Assembly: GCA_002103075.1 (NCBI GenBank)
Contig: DABG01000004.1
Span: 1 to 60,257, forward strand
Source: Candidatus Gastranaerophilales bacterium HUM_9
Lineage (GTDB): Bacteria > Cyanobacteriota > Vampirovibrionia > Gastranaerophilales > Gastranaerophilaceae
Direction of reading: 5' to 3'
Length of the DNA stretch: 60,257 nucleotides
Of this stretch, positions 25,176 to 34,394 are shown piece after piece (positions within the stretch are counted from its first letter, which is position 1; each line of letters begins with the position of its first letter). Below the pieces are notes generated by a model. It did no database searches. It worked only from the letters and a program-made list of their open reading frames with translations, and was not told where the DNA came from. The position numbers were made by a program, and so were the translations under genes.

Positions 25176-26234
25176 ATGACAAGAATAGCTATTGATGCAA
25201 TGGGTGGAGACCATGCTCCAGGAGAAATAGTTGCTGGTGCAGTATGGGCGGCTCAAGAATATGGCGTAGCATTAGATATCGTAGGTAAAGAAGACGAGAT
25301 TAATGCTGAATTGAAGAAAATTGCTAAAGTTGGCGGTATTTATTCTGATTGCGGGAAAAAAGGTCGTCAAATGAAAGTTAAGATTGATTTGAGTAAAATT
25401 GATTACAAGGTTACTCATGCTTCAGAAGTTATAGAAATGGGTGAAGCTGTTGGTCAGGCACTTCGCAAAAAGAAAGACTCGTCTATAGTATTAGCAGTAA
25501 AATCAGTAGCAGACGGATTTTCAGATGGTATTGTTGCAGCAGGTTCTACTGGTGCAGCTATGGCATCAAGTTTGTTTGGACTAGGCAGAATAAAAGGTAT
25601 TACAAGACCAGCGATTGCTGTTACATTACCAACAGTTGCAAAACCTATCGTTTTGATAGACGGTGGTGCTAACAGTAATTGTACTGCTCAGATGTTAAAA
25701 CAGTTTGCTGTAATGGGTGCTACTTATTCTAAGAATGTACTTGGAATTGATAACCCAAGAGTTGGTGTTTTGAATATCGGAGAAGAAGCAGAAAAGGGTA
25801 ATCCTTTGGCAAAAGAAACTCACAAATTGTTAGAAGAAGATTCTGAAAATATTAACTTTGTTGGTAATATTGAAGGTAAAGAAATATTCTTGAGCAAATG
25901 TGACGTTGTAGTGTGTGACGGTTTTGTAGGAAACGTTGCATTAAAGGTAACAGAAGGTTCATCATCTATGTTGTTCCACATGTTACAAGCAGAGTTCAAA
26001 TCTGATATTATTGGTATGTTAGTCGGTTTATTAGCAAAACCGTTTATGAGAAGAATTTATAAGAGAATCAACTATGAAGAATTTGGTGGTTCTTTATTAT
26101 TAGGAGTAAGAGGAATTTCAGTTATCGCTCACGGTAGAAGCAGAGCTTACGCTATCAAGAATGCAATTCGAGTAGCAAAAGATGCTGTTGAAACAGGTGT
26201 TAACAAGAAAATTTCGGAATTTATTGAGGGATAG
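25176..26234 (+). CDS. plsX: Phosphate acyltransferase PlsX
   Basis: 352 residues. PlsX makes acyl-phosphate from acyl-ACP for phosphatidic-acid synthesis. Signatures: A-I-D-A-M-G-G-D-H-A-P at the start, A-A-G-S-T-G-A-A-M-A, L-I-D-G-G-A-N, and C-D-G-F-V-G-N-V-A-L-K. It is in the conserved rpmF-plsX-fabH order, with a gagga Shine-Dalgarno. Confidence 0.97.
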   Translation: MTRIAIDAMGGDHAPGEIVAGAVWAAQEYGVALDIVGKEDEINAELKKIAKVGGIYSDCGKKGRQMKVKIDLSKIDYKVTHASEVIEMGEAVGQALRKKKDSSIVLAVKSVADGFSDGIVAAGSTGAAMASSLFGLGRIKGITRPAIAVTLPTVAKPIVLIDGGANSNCTAQMLKQFAVMGATYSKNVLGIDNPRVGVLNIGEEAEKGNPLAKETHKLLEEDSENINFVGNIEGKEIFLSKCDVVVCDGFVGNVALKVTEGSSSMLFHMLQAEFKSDIIGMLVGLLAKPFMRRIYKRINYEEFGGSLLLGVRGISVIAHGRSRAYAIKNAIRVAKDAVETGVNKKISEFIEG

Positions 26235-26236
26235 AT

Positions 26237-27247
26237 ATGACAAAGAATTGTATTCCAGTAAGAATAGCAGGTGTAGGATACGGTATTCCTGAAACAGTTA
26301 TTACAAATGATGATTTAACAAAATTGTATGAAACATCTGATGAATGGATTTATTCACGTACTGGTATTAAAGAAAGACGTGTAGTTTCAGGTAACCAAAC
26401 AGCGATAGATTTAGGCTTTGAAGCAGCGCAAAAAGCGTTAGCAAAAGCTAATATGAAACCAGAGGAATTAGATTTGATTATTGCAGCATCATCTGCACCT
26501 CCTCAAATGTATCCTGCTTTGGCTTGTCATATTCAATCTATGTTAGGTATTGAAACAGATATTCCTGCATTTGATATGACAGCAGCATGTTCAGGTTTGA
26601 TTTATGGTATGCAAGTTGCTCGAGGATTTATCAATGCTGGAATTTATAAGAATGTATTGATTGTTGCAACAGATAACAACACTAGATATTTAGATTGGAC
26701 AGATAGAGCTACTTCAATCTTGTTCGGTGATGGTGCAGGTGCTATGGTTCTTACTCCATCAGAAGACGGTGTTGACGATATTATTGCTATTGATATCAAG
26801 GCTAAGGGTTCAATTGGTGAAATGATTTATAAAGACACAATTGGTCAAAATTGCCCATTGGTTGAACAATCAGAAGAAAAAGACAGATTTATTCACATGA
26901 ACGGTAAAGAAGTATACAAGTTCGTTGTAAGAATTCTTCCACAATATATTGAAGACTTGATTGAACAAGCTGGCTTAAAGGCTGATGAAATTGAATATTT
27001 AATTCCTCACCAAGCTAACTTGAGAATTATTCAAGCAGTACAAGAAAGACTTCAATATAGTGATGACAAAGTTATTACAAATATCAAATACTATGGTAAT
27101 ACATCAGCTGCATCTGTGCCAATTGCATTAGCAGAAGGTGTAGAAAAAGGAACCGTAAAATTAGGTTCAAAAGCTATTTTGTGTGGCTTCGGAGCTGGTA
27201 TGACTTGGGGTGGTGCCATAGTTAGATTAAGAGAAGGAATTTGCTAG
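26237..27247 (+). CDS. fabH: 3-oxoacyl-ACP synthase III FabH
   Basis: 336 residues. FabH condenses acetyl-CoA with malonyl-ACP to start fatty-acid chains. The Cys-His-Asn triad is visible in M-T-A-A-C-S-G-L, P-H-Q-A-N-L-R-I and Y-G-N-T-S-A-A-S-V-P; R-T-G-I-K-E-R-R lies near the N-terminus. It is only 2 nt after plsX. Confidence 0.97.
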   Translation: MTKNCIPVRIAGVGYGIPETVITNDDLTKLYETSDEWIYSRTGIKERRVVSGNQTAIDLGFEAAQKALAKANMKPEELDLIIAASSAPPQMYPALACHIQSMLGIETDIPAFDMTAACSGLIYGMQVARGFINAGIYKNVLIVATDNNTRYLDWTDRATSILFGDGAGAMVLTPSEDGVDDIIAIDIKAKGSIGEMIYKDTIGQNCPLVEQSEEKDRFIHMNGKEVYKFVVRILPQYIEDLIEQAGLKADEIEYLIPHQANLRIIQAVQERLQYSDDKVITNIKYYGNTSAASVPIALAEGVEKGTVKLGSKAILCGFGAGMTWGGAIVRLREGIC

Positions 27248-27282
27248 TTATAGCGAATTAATTGATAAGGGGTATAGAAATA

Positions 27283-28230
27283 ATGACTAAGAAAATAGCA
27301 TTCTTGTTTCCAGGACAGGGCGCACAAGCTGTAGGCATGGGTAAAGATGTAGCTGAAAGCTCAAGTGCTGCTAAATCTGTTTATGAAACAGCTGATAGTG
27401 TATTAGGTAAAAGTGTTTCAACTTTGTGTTTTGAAGGACCAGAAGATAGCTTGAAGCAAACAGTTAATACACAACCTTGTATCGTTACAACATCAATCGC
27501 TTTGTTGGAAGCATTGAAAGAAAACTTAGATATAGCTCCTGATTATGTAGCAGGTCACAGTTTAGGTGAATATTGTGCTATGTATACAGCAGGTGTTATG
27601 AATCTTGAAACAACTTTAAAAGCTATCCAAAAGAGAGCTGATTTGATGAGTGAAACAAAAGGCGGAAGCATGGCTGCAGTTTTGAACGCATCAGAAGAAC
27701 AGTTAAAGGCTGGTTTGGAAGAAGGTTCAAAAGTTGGTTATGTTGATGTTGCCAATTACAATTCACCTGCACAAGTTGTTATTACGGGTGCTGATGATGC
27801 AGTTAAAGCTACAAGTGAATATTTGTTAGCAAACGGTGTTAGACGAGTTGTTCCATTGGCTGTATCTGGTGCGTTCCACTCTAAGTTTATGGAAAATGCG
27901 GGTAAAGAATTTGAAGGATTTGTTGCCGGTTTAGAATTGAATAATGCTAAAATGCCTGTAATCACAAACGTTGATGCTGCTGAAACAGTTGAAGCTAGTG
28001 AATTCAAAACAAAAATGCCTAGACAAATTTATTCATCAGTTCATTGGACACAAACTATTCAGAAGATGATAGCTGATGGTGTTGATACATTTGTTGAGAT
28101 TGGACCTGGAAAAGTATTAGCAGGTTTAAATAAGAAGATTAGTTCTGAAATCAAAACATATAATGTATTTGACAAAGCGTCATTAGATGCAACTGTTGGA
28201 GCTTTAAAAGAAGAATTAGCAGGAGTGTAG
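27283..28230 (+). CDS. fabD: Malonyl-CoA:ACP transacylase FabD
   Basis: 315 residues. FabD loads malonyl onto ACP. F-P-G-Q-G-A-Q opens the protein; G-H-S-L-G-E-Y has the catalytic Ser and V-S-G-A-F-H-S the catalytic His. The ATG at 27283 follows aagggg and matches where homology begins; an upstream in-frame start is rejected. Confidence 0.96.
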   Translation: MTKKIAFLFPGQGAQAVGMGKDVAESSSAAKSVYETADSVLGKSVSTLCFEGPEDSLKQTVNTQPCIVTTSIALLEALKENLDIAPDYVAGHSLGEYCAMYTAGVMNLETTLKAIQKRADLMSETKGGSMAAVLNASEEQLKAGLEEGSKVGYVDVANYNSPAQVVITGADDAVKATSEYLLANGVRRVVPLAVSGAFHSKFMENAGKEFEGFVAGLELNNAKMPVITNVDAAETVEASEFKTKMPRQIYSSVHWTQTIQKMIADGVDTFVEIGPGKVLAGLNKKISSEIKTYNVFDKASLDATVGALKEELAGV

Positions 28231-28461
28231 ATGATACAACCTGTTAGTTTTACGGGTAAAAAAGTTTCTATCAATAGTAGAGCGTTTTATGACAAGCACC
28301 CAGATTTGATGCCGAGAAATTTGTATCTTTATTCAGGGAAAACTGTTTCTAGAAAAGAGATTGATGAAGGGATTGAAAATATTGGTGCACCATTACACGT
28401 AAGAGTAATAAATTGGTTTAAGAACAAGATAAATAATTTATTCAATAGGGATAATAAGTAG
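28231..28461 (+). CDS. Small protein with N-terminal VSFTG motif inside the fab operon
   Basis: 76 residues whose ATG follows the fabD stop with no gap; aggag lies just inside fabD. It opens M-I-Q-P-V-S-F-T-G, the same [AS]-F-x-G pattern seen in several large lineage-specific proteins here. The rest is basic and helical (I-N-W-F-K-N-K-I-N-N-L-F). There is no known domain. Its place between fabD and fabG is odd, since that slot is normally empty. Confidence 0.75.
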   Translation: MIQPVSFTGKKVSINSRAFYDKHPDLMPRNLYLYSGKTVSRKEIDEGIENIGAPLHVRVINWFKNKINNLFNRDNK

Positions 28462-28494
28462 GTCAGGAAACTGACAGTAATAAGGAGAAAATTA

Positions 28495-29226
28495 ATGACA
28501 GACAGAAAAATTGCTTTAATCACAGGCGGTTCTCGTGGTATCGGTTTAGCTTGTGCACTTGAATTAGCTAAAGCAGGTTGTGATATCATTATTAACGATA
28601 TTTGTGATGCTGAAAAAGCTCAACCAGCTTTGGACGAAATCAAAGCATGTGGCGTAAATGCTTACTTCTATAGCTTTGACGTATCAAATGACGAAGCAGT
28701 AAAAGAAAATGTTGATAAGATGATTGCTGAACACGGCAAAATTGATGTTTTATTGAACAATGCTGGTATAACAAAAGATGGTTTATTCGTAAGAATGAAC
28801 ATGGAACAATGGGAAAGAGTTATCAAAATCAACTTAACAAGTGCATATTGTGTAACTCACCACGTAATTAAACACATGATGAAAGCTCGTCAAGGTTCTA
28901 TCATCAACATGTCAAGTGTTGTAGGTTTACACGGTAACCCAGGGCAAGCAAACTATTCAGCATCAAAAGCTGGTTTGATTGGTTTGACAAAAACATTGGC
29001 TAAAGAATTTGGTTCAAGAAACATCAGAGTAAATGCTGTATGTCCTGGATTTATCCAAACAGCAATGACAGCTAACTTGCCTAACATTGATGAATACACA
29101 AAAGCTATTCCAATGAAGAGATTAGGTACACCTGAAGATATTGCTAAGACTGTTAAATATTTAGCATTAGATGCTGATTATGTATCAGGTCAAGCAATCG
29201 AAGTTGCAGGTGCATTGATAATTTAG
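28495..29226 (+). CDS. fabG: 3-oxoacyl-ACP reductase FabG
   Basis: 243 residues, short-chain dehydrogenase fold. NADPH site T-G-G-S-R-G-I-G, N-N-A-G-I-T, catalytic S-S-V-V-G with Y-S-A-S-K, and V-C-P-G-F-I. FabG reduces 3-oxoacyl-ACP in each elongation round. Shine-Dalgarno aaggag. Confidence 0.97.
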   Translation: MTDRKIALITGGSRGIGLACALELAKAGCDIIINDICDAEKAQPALDEIKACGVNAYFYSFDVSNDEAVKENVDKMIAEHGKIDVLLNNAGITKDGLFVRMNMEQWERVIKINLTSAYCVTHHVIKHMMKARQGSIINMSSVVGLHGNPGQANYSASKAGLIGLTKTLAKEFGSRNIRVNAVCPGFIQTAMTANLPNIDEYTKAIPMKRLGTPEDIAKTVKYLALDADYVSGQAIEVAGALII

Positions 29227-29256
29227 TAATAAAACTTAAACAGAATGGATAAAGTT

Positions 29257-29285
29257 TTTGCAAAATTATCTTGAAATAGTATAAT
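29257..29285 (+). promoter_or_regulatory. Candidate internal promoter for acpP
   Basis: TTTGCA (29257-29262), 17 nt, TATAAT (29280-29285) in the 105-nt gap between fabG and acpP. Confidence 0.6.
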
Positions 29286-29331
29286 TTAAAATGAAAACAG
29301 TGTAGTATATTTAAAAAATGAGGATTAAAAA

Positions 29332-29568
29332 ATGAGCGAAACATTTGAAAAAGTAAAAAAAGTTGTAGTTAGTCAATTAAGTCTTGACGATGAATCAATT
29401 GTAACTCCAGAAGCTAGCTTCTCTGCTGACTTAGGTGCTGATTCATTAGATACAGTTGAATTAGTAATGGCTTTCGAAGAAGAATTCGGTTGCGAAATTC
29501 CTGAAGAAGAAGCTGAACAAATTCAAACAGTTCAAGACGCAGTTAACTATATTGAGGCTCACTCATAA
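29332..29568 (+). CDS. acpP: Acyl carrier protein
   Basis: 78 residues, acidic, four-helix. G-A-D-S-L-D-T-V-E-L holds the Ser that receives 4'-phosphopantetheine. It carries the growing acyl chain for the Fab enzymes encoded on either side. Shine-Dalgarno gagga. Confidence 0.98.
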   Translation: MSETFEKVKKVVVSQLSLDDESIVTPEASFSADLGADSLDTVELVMAFEEEFGCEIPEEEAEQIQTVQDAVNYIEAHS

Positions 29569-29580
29569 GAGGATTATTGA

Positions 29581-29605
29581 ATGCGGGGGTATATTACCCT
29601 CGCAT
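29581..29605 (+). other. Hairpin between acpP and fabF
   Basis: 11-bp stem (atgcgggggta/taccctcgcat, one G-U) with a TAT loop and no strong T-run. With the acpP promoter it could raise acpP mRNA relative to fabF, by partial termination or 3'-end protection. Confidence 0.7.
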
Positions 29606-29628
29606 TTATAAATAGAAAAGGTAGAGAA

Positions 29629-30882
29629 ATGACAAAACGTAGAGTAGTAATTACTGGTATGGGCGCAGTAACTCCTTGTGGGATAGGGGTAGATAATTTT
29701 TGGTCTGCGATGGTTAATGGAAAAAGTGGTATTTCATTGATTGAATCAATGGATACAGAACTTCAATCTGTTAAGATTGCTGGCGAAATTAAAGACAAAG
29801 ATTTTAATCCAGTAGATTATATAGACGCAAAAGATGCAAAACGTATGGATAGATATACACAGTTTGCAGTAGTTGCAGCAGATGAAGCTATTAAAGATGC
29901 AAAACTTGATGAAGCAGATTATGATCCATATAGAGTTGGTGTAATTGTTAGTTCAGCAGCTGGTGGTTTCAAAACTTTTGAAAAAAACCACTTAGCAATG
30001 ATTAACAGAGGACCTACGAAAGGTTCACCATTTACAATTCCTATGTTGATTGTAGATATGGCTTCTGGTCGTATTTCTATGAGACATGGATTTAAAGGTG
30101 TAAACAAAGCTGTTGTTTCAGCATGTGCAACAGGTACTCACTCAGTTGGTGATGCGTTTAGAGCAATCCAATATGGTGATGCAGATGCAATGGTAGCAGG
30201 TGGTTGTGAAGCTACAATTACAACAATTGGTATTGGTGCATTTACAACTGCAAGAACATTATCAAAAAGAAACGATGCTCCAGAAAAAGCATCTAGACCT
30301 TATGATAAAGATAGAGATGGTTTTGTCATGGGTGAAGGTGCTGGTGTTTTAATTCTTGAAGAATACGAACATGCAAAAGCTAGAGGCGCTAAAATTTACG
30401 CAGAAATCGTTGGATATGGTCAATCTGCAGATGCTTATGATATGGTTGCTCCTTGTCCAGAAGGTAAGGGTGCTACAAAATCTATGGAATTCGCATTACA
30501 AGATGCTGGCTTGAAACCAGAAGATATTCAATATATTAACACTCACGGTACAAGTACTGGTTTGGGCGACAAAGCTGAATCAAAAGCAGTTGAAAAAATG
30601 TTTGGTTCAAAAGACGAAAACGCTAACTTATACGTAAGTTCAACAAAGAGTATGCACGGTCACATGTTGGGTGCTACTGGTGCTGTTGAAAGTATCGTAT
30701 GTGTTAAAACTATTAATGAAAACATTGTTCCTCCAACAATCAACCTTGATAATCAAGATGAGGAAGTTGCTAATTTGAACTATGTTCCTAATAAAGCTCA
30801 AAAAGCAGAAGTCCACGCAGCATTATCAAATTCATTTGGTTTTGGTGGTCACAACGCTACTTTGGTTTTCAAAGAAGTTTAA
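29629..30882 (+). CDS. fabF: 3-oxoacyl-ACP synthase II FabF
   Basis: 417 residues. FabF elongates acyl-ACP with malonyl-ACP. Catalytic Cys in S-A-C-A-T-G, His in N-T-H-G-T-S-T and S-M-H-G-H-M-L-G-A, and the late N-S-F-G-F-G-G-H-N. The ATG at 29629 has an aaaagg Shine-Dalgarno; an earlier in-frame ATG lies in the hairpin and is unlikely. Confidence 0.97.
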   Translation: MTKRRVVITGMGAVTPCGIGVDNFWSAMVNGKSGISLIESMDTELQSVKIAGEIKDKDFNPVDYIDAKDAKRMDRYTQFAVVAADEAIKDAKLDEADYDPYRVGVIVSSAAGGFKTFEKNHLAMINRGPTKGSPFTIPMLIVDMASGRISMRHGFKGVNKAVVSACATGTHSVGDAFRAIQYGDADAMVAGGCEATITTIGIGAFTTARTLSKRNDAPEKASRPYDKDRDGFVMGEGAGVLILEEYEHAKARGAKIYAEIVGYGQSADAYDMVAPCPEGKGATKSMEFALQDAGLKPEDIQYINTHGTSTGLGDKAESKAVEKMFGSKDENANLYVSSTKSMHGHMLGATGAVESIVCVKTINENIVPPTINLDNQDEEVANLNYVPNKAQKAEVHAALSNSFGFGGHNATLVFKEV

Positions 30883-30904
30883 TAGTTTGAAAAATATATT
30901 CAAG

Positions 30905-30938
30905 AAGGCTGTAAACATTACGTGTTTCAGCCTTTTTT
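30905..30938 (+). terminator. Terminator of the fab operon
   Basis: aaggctg/cagcctt plus aaaca/tgttt with one bulged T, loop ttacg, then a T-run. Confidence 0.9.
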
Positions 30939-30951
30939 AGATTAAGAATGA

Positions 30952-31581
30952 ATGAGGAAGAATTTGAACTTTATTAAAACACATTTCGATTTTAATTTTT
31001 ATCCAGTGACATATTTAGCTATATTAGTAGCTTTGTTGGTTGTTCCTTGTGTAGTGTTTTTGCCGGAACATTATGGTTATGAAAATGGATTGCTTGAAAA
31101 TACTCAAATGGTAGTTTTGTTTTCGGGTGTTTATATAGCTTTAAGAAGTAAGGTTAATAAGCAATTTTTCAATTTTGTTGCTATGGTTTTGTTTATTTTG
31201 ATATTACGAGAAGTTAATTGTGGTAGAACTTTGTTTTTTCCTGTTCCTGGAACGGTAAATACTTTTTATGGTTGGAAAGACATTAAATATGGTTGGTTAG
31301 CACACCCAATTTATGGTGCTTATATGACTTATGTCGGATTTTATTTCTTCGTCAATAAGTTATTTAAAGATTTGTGGGGATTTCTTTCAAGAACAAAACT
31401 GCCGGTGTGGAATATACTTTTGATGCTTATTGGTATGGGATTAGGTTTATACGCAGAAAAAGTTGTTAATGACTGTGTGTATGAAGAAATAGCAGAACTT
31501 TTGTTTTATGTGTCACTTGTAGGTATAATATATTTGTACAGTAATCATAAGAACTTTAGGTTAGAAGATATTGAAGAATAA
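30952..31581 (+). CDS. Multispanning membrane protein, unknown
   Basis: 209 residues with about six hydrophobic segments (near 18-36, 50-64, 73-87, 117-134, 150-165, 182-196). Lumenal loops hold conserved-looking E-N-G-L-L-E-N-T-Q, R-E-V-N-C-G-R-T-L-F and V-N-D-C-V-Y-E-E-I-A-E. An alternative TTG start 12 nt in has a better Shine-Dalgarno (gaggaag). It overlaps the UvrA-like gene by 11 nt, so coupled expression is likely. I recognise no family. Confidence 0.7.
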   Translation: MRKNLNFIKTHFDFNFYPVTYLAILVALLVVPCVVFLPEHYGYENGLLENTQMVVLFSGVYIALRSKVNKQFFNFVAMVLFILILREVNCGRTLFFPVPGTVNTFYGWKDIKYGWLAHPIYGAYMTYVGFYFFVNKLFKDLWGFLSRTKLPVWNILLMLIGMGLGLYAEKVVNDCVYEEIAELLFYVSLVGIIYLYSNHKNFRLEDIEE

Positions 31582-34042
31582 AGTAGATAATATAAAAGTA
31601 CGTGGAGCAAGGGTACATAATTTAAAAAATATTGATGTAGATATTCCTTTGAATAAGGTTGTTGGAATAGCTGGGGTTTCGGGTTCAGGTAAATCATCAT
31701 TAGCTTTAGGGGTGTTGTATTCAGAAGGTTCAAGACGTTATTTAGATGCTTTATCCACTTACACAAGAAGAAGAATGACCCAGTCGGAAAAGGCTTTGGT
31801 TGATGAGGTTTTGTATGTACCTGCATCTTTAGCTTTGCATCAAAGACCAACTGCTGGGGGGATAAGAAGTACATTTGGTACAGGAACTGAACTTTTGAAC
31901 ATCTTGAGGTTGATGTTTTCAAGACTTGCAAACCATAGATGTCCGAATGGTCATTATTTGGAGCCTACTATAAAGGTTGCGTCAGAACAGGAACTTGTTT
32001 GTCCTGTATGTGGGGCTAAATTTTTTGCACCGTCTGCAGAGGAGTTGGCTTTTAATTCTCAAGGTGCATGCAAAACTTGTGGTGGAACGGGAATCGTTAG
32101 AACCGTTGATAGAGCGACACTTGTTCCTGATGAGAGCTTGACTATTGATGAGGGTGCTGTTGCACCTTGGGGAACTTTGATGTGGTCTTTAATGACTGAT
32201 GTTTGTCGTGAGATGGGAGTTCGAACTGATGTTCCGTTTAGGGATTTGACAGAGAAAGAAAAAGACATTGTTTATAATGGCCCTGCGGAGAAAAAACATA
32301 TTTTTTATAAAGCGAAAAACACTAATCAGGCAGGGGAGTTAGATTTTACTTATTACAATGCTGTTTATACTGTTGAGAATGCACTTTCAAAGGTTAAAGA
32401 TGAAAAGAGCATGAAACGTGTTGAGAAGTTTTTAAGACAAGATGTTTGTCCGGATTGTAATGGTTCAAGACTTTCGCAAGAAGCTAGGTATCCAAAATTG
32501 CTAGGGATAACTTTGGATAAAGCTTGTGAGAAAACTTTAGAAGATATTGTTGCGTGGGTTAAAGAGGTTCCGGAGTCAATGCCTAATGAGATGAAGACAA
32601 TGGCTAATAGTATTGTTGACTCGTTTTTATCAGTAGCAAATCGCTTACTTGATTTGGGGCTTGGATATCTGTCTTTGGATAGAGCTTCTAACACCTTGTC
32701 TACAGGTGAACGTCAGAGAATGCAACTTGCAAGAGCAGTTAGAAACCGTACAACAGGGGTCTTGTATGTTTTAGATGAACCATCTATTGGATTACACCCA
32801 TCTAATATTGTTGGATTGGTTGGGGTTATTGATGATTTAATAAAAGATGGGAATTCTGTGATTTTAGTAGATCATGATACTGAAATTTTATCTAAGTCTG
32901 ATTGGATAATTGAAATGGGCGAAAAAGCAGGTATTGAGGGTGGTTATATAATCTCTCAGGGTACTGTTGAAGATGTTGAAAAAGATAAAAAATCATTGAT
33001 TGGAAAATTTTTGTCTGGAGAAGAAAAGGTTTTAGTAAATGAGCCTGTTTCTTGTGATAAGATATTTGAGCTTGGAAAAATATCTTTAGAAACCAATTCT
33101 ATTCATACAGTTAAACCTTTGAAGGTTGAGATACCAAAAGGTAGATTGACAGTTGTAACTGGGGTTTCAGGGTCAGGTAAAACTACTATGGTATTAGAAA
33201 GTTTAGTACCTGCACTTGATAATTTTGCAGATAAAAAGAAACTACCTGAACATGTTAAGGGAATTGATGCTGAGGGAATAAAGTCTGTTAAATTGATTGA
33301 TGCTACACCTATTGGGATAAATGTACGTTCAACGGTTGCAACTTATGCTAATATTCATGATGAGTTGAGAAAGTTTTTTGCTAAGTTGGATTTGGCTAAG
33401 GATAATGGGTATAAGGCTGGTGATTTTTCTTATAATACAGGAAAATTAAGATGTCCTGTGTGTGACGGAACAGGTCAGATAAGTTTAGATGTACAGTTTT
33501 TGCCCGATGTTGATATACCGTGTCCAGAGTGTAACGGTTCAAGATATTCCAAAGAGGCTTATTCGATTAAATATAAAGGGTATTCTTTACCTGAGATTAT
33601 GTCTATGGACGTTAATACGGCTTTAGGTGTATTGGGCGATTTAAAAGTTGTCAGACAGAGATTAGAGGTTTTAAAGGAACTAGGTCTTGGATATTTGACT
33701 TTGGGCGAAGCGACTCCGAGTTTGTCTGGGGGTGAGGCTCAACGCTTGAAATTGGCAAGTGAGATGAGAAAAGCTCAGACTGATACTGTTTTTGTGTTTG
33801 ATGAACCTACTATTGGTTTACACCCGTTAGATGTTAGAACATTGCTTGAGGTGTTTAAGACACTTGTTGATAATGGTGCTACAGTTGTTGTGATTGAACA
33901 TGACTTAGATGTTATCAGAAACGCTGATTGGGTTATAGATATGGGACCTGATGGTGGTGATAAAGGTGGAGAAATTGTCTTTTCTGGCACAGTTGAGGAT
34001 TTGAGAACGTGTAAGACTTCCAAAACTGCAAAGTTCGTTTAG
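31571..34042 (+). CDS. UvrA-like excinuclease ATPase paralogue
   Basis: 823 residues, shorter than canonical UvrA (about 940). Two ABC ATPase halves: G-V-S-G-S-G-K-S (35-42) and G-V-S-G-S-G-K-T (about 530), with CxxC zinc-finger motifs (C-P-V-C-G, C-K-T-C-G, C-P-D-C-N; C-P-V-C-D, C-P-E-C-N). The first ABC signature reads L-S-T-G-E rather than L-S-G-G-E; the second is L-S-G-G-E. It probably belongs to the UvrA2/UvrA-like group linked to DNA-damage or drug tolerance, not the housekeeping UvrA. Start is TTG with agaag upstream. Confidence 0.88.
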   Translation: MKNKVDNIKVRGARVHNLKNIDVDIPLNKVVGIAGVSGSGKSSLALGVLYSEGSRRYLDALSTYTRRRMTQSEKALVDEVLYVPASLALHQRPTAGGIRSTFGTGTELLNILRLMFSRLANHRCPNGHYLEPTIKVASEQELVCPVCGAKFFAPSAEELAFNSQGACKTCGGTGIVRTVDRATLVPDESLTIDEGAVAPWGTLMWSLMTDVCREMGVRTDVPFRDLTEKEKDIVYNGPAEKKHIFYKAKNTNQAGELDFTYYNAVYTVENALSKVKDEKSMKRVEKFLRQDVCPDCNGSRLSQEARYPKLLGITLDKACEKTLEDIVAWVKEVPESMPNEMKTMANSIVDSFLSVANRLLDLGLGYLSLDRASNTLSTGERQRMQLARAVRNRTTGVLYVLDEPSIGLHPSNIVGLVGVIDDLIKDGNSVILVDHDTEILSKSDWIIEMGEKAGIEGGYIISQGTVEDVEKDKKSLIGKFLSGEEKVLVNEPVSCDKIFELGKISLETNSIHTVKPLKVEIPKGRLTVVTGVSGSGKTTMVLESLVPALDNFADKKKLPEHVKGIDAEGIKSVKLIDATPIGINVRSTVATYANIHDELRKFFAKLDLAKDNGYKAGDFSYNTGKLRCPVCDGTGQISLDVQFLPDVDIPCPECNGSRYSKEAYSIKYKGYSLPEIMSMDVNTALGVLGDLKVVRQRLEVLKELGLGYLTLGEATPSLSGGEAQRLKLASEMRKAQTDTVFVFDEPTIGLHPLDVRTLLEVFKTLVDNGATVVVIEHDLDVIRNADWVIDMGPDGGDKGGEIVFSGTVEDLRTCKTSKTAKFV

Positions 34043-34091
34043 AAAATAATTTGTAATTTGTAATGATGCGTGGGGTGGTAGTGTCTGCGTC

Positions 34092-34149
34092 ATGCTGAAT
34101 TTAATTCAGCATCCCCCTGAACCTATTTTGTTGGGGTGGAAACCCCAAC
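34092..34149. repeat. Two adjacent hairpins, second shared with 35515
   Basis: ATGCTGAATT/AATTCAGCAT (34092-34112), then GTTGGGGT-ggaa-ACCCCAAC (34130-34149) followed by ctacagc. The second unit recurs at 35515-35534 with loop agaa and the same flank. They may end the UvrA-like transcript. Confidence 0.75.
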
Positions 34150-34164
34150 CTACAGCTAATTATT

Positions 34165-34377
34165 TTAAAAATTTAAAAACTCCGATAATGTCATATCAAA
34201 TGCTTTAGCAAGTTGGTTTAATTTAGAAAAAACGATATCATTTTGTGCTGTTTCAATATTACCAAGGGTTGAACGTGCAATTCCTGATTTATATGACAAA
34301 TCATCTTGAGTATATTTGTATAATTTTCTCAATTCTTTTATTCTTTTAGCCAATTTTTCTAACAATTTTTTATTCAT
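34165..34377 (-). CDS. Small XRE regulator
   Basis: 70 residues, almost only a Cro/CI HTH: Y-T-Q-D-D-L-S-Y-K-S-G-I-A-R-S-T-L-G-N-I-E-T-A, then L-N-Q-L-A-K-A-F-D-M-T-L-S-E-F. It is clearly paralogous to the next gene, sharing the M-N-K-x-x-L-x-K start, T-Q-D-D-L-S, and S-K-L. Confidence 0.85.
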   Translation of the reverse strand: MNKKLLEKLAKRIKELRKLYKYTQDDLSYKSGIARSTLGNIETAQNDIVFSKLNQLAKAFDMTLSEFLNF

Positions 34378-34394
34378 ATATAATTAAATAAAAT

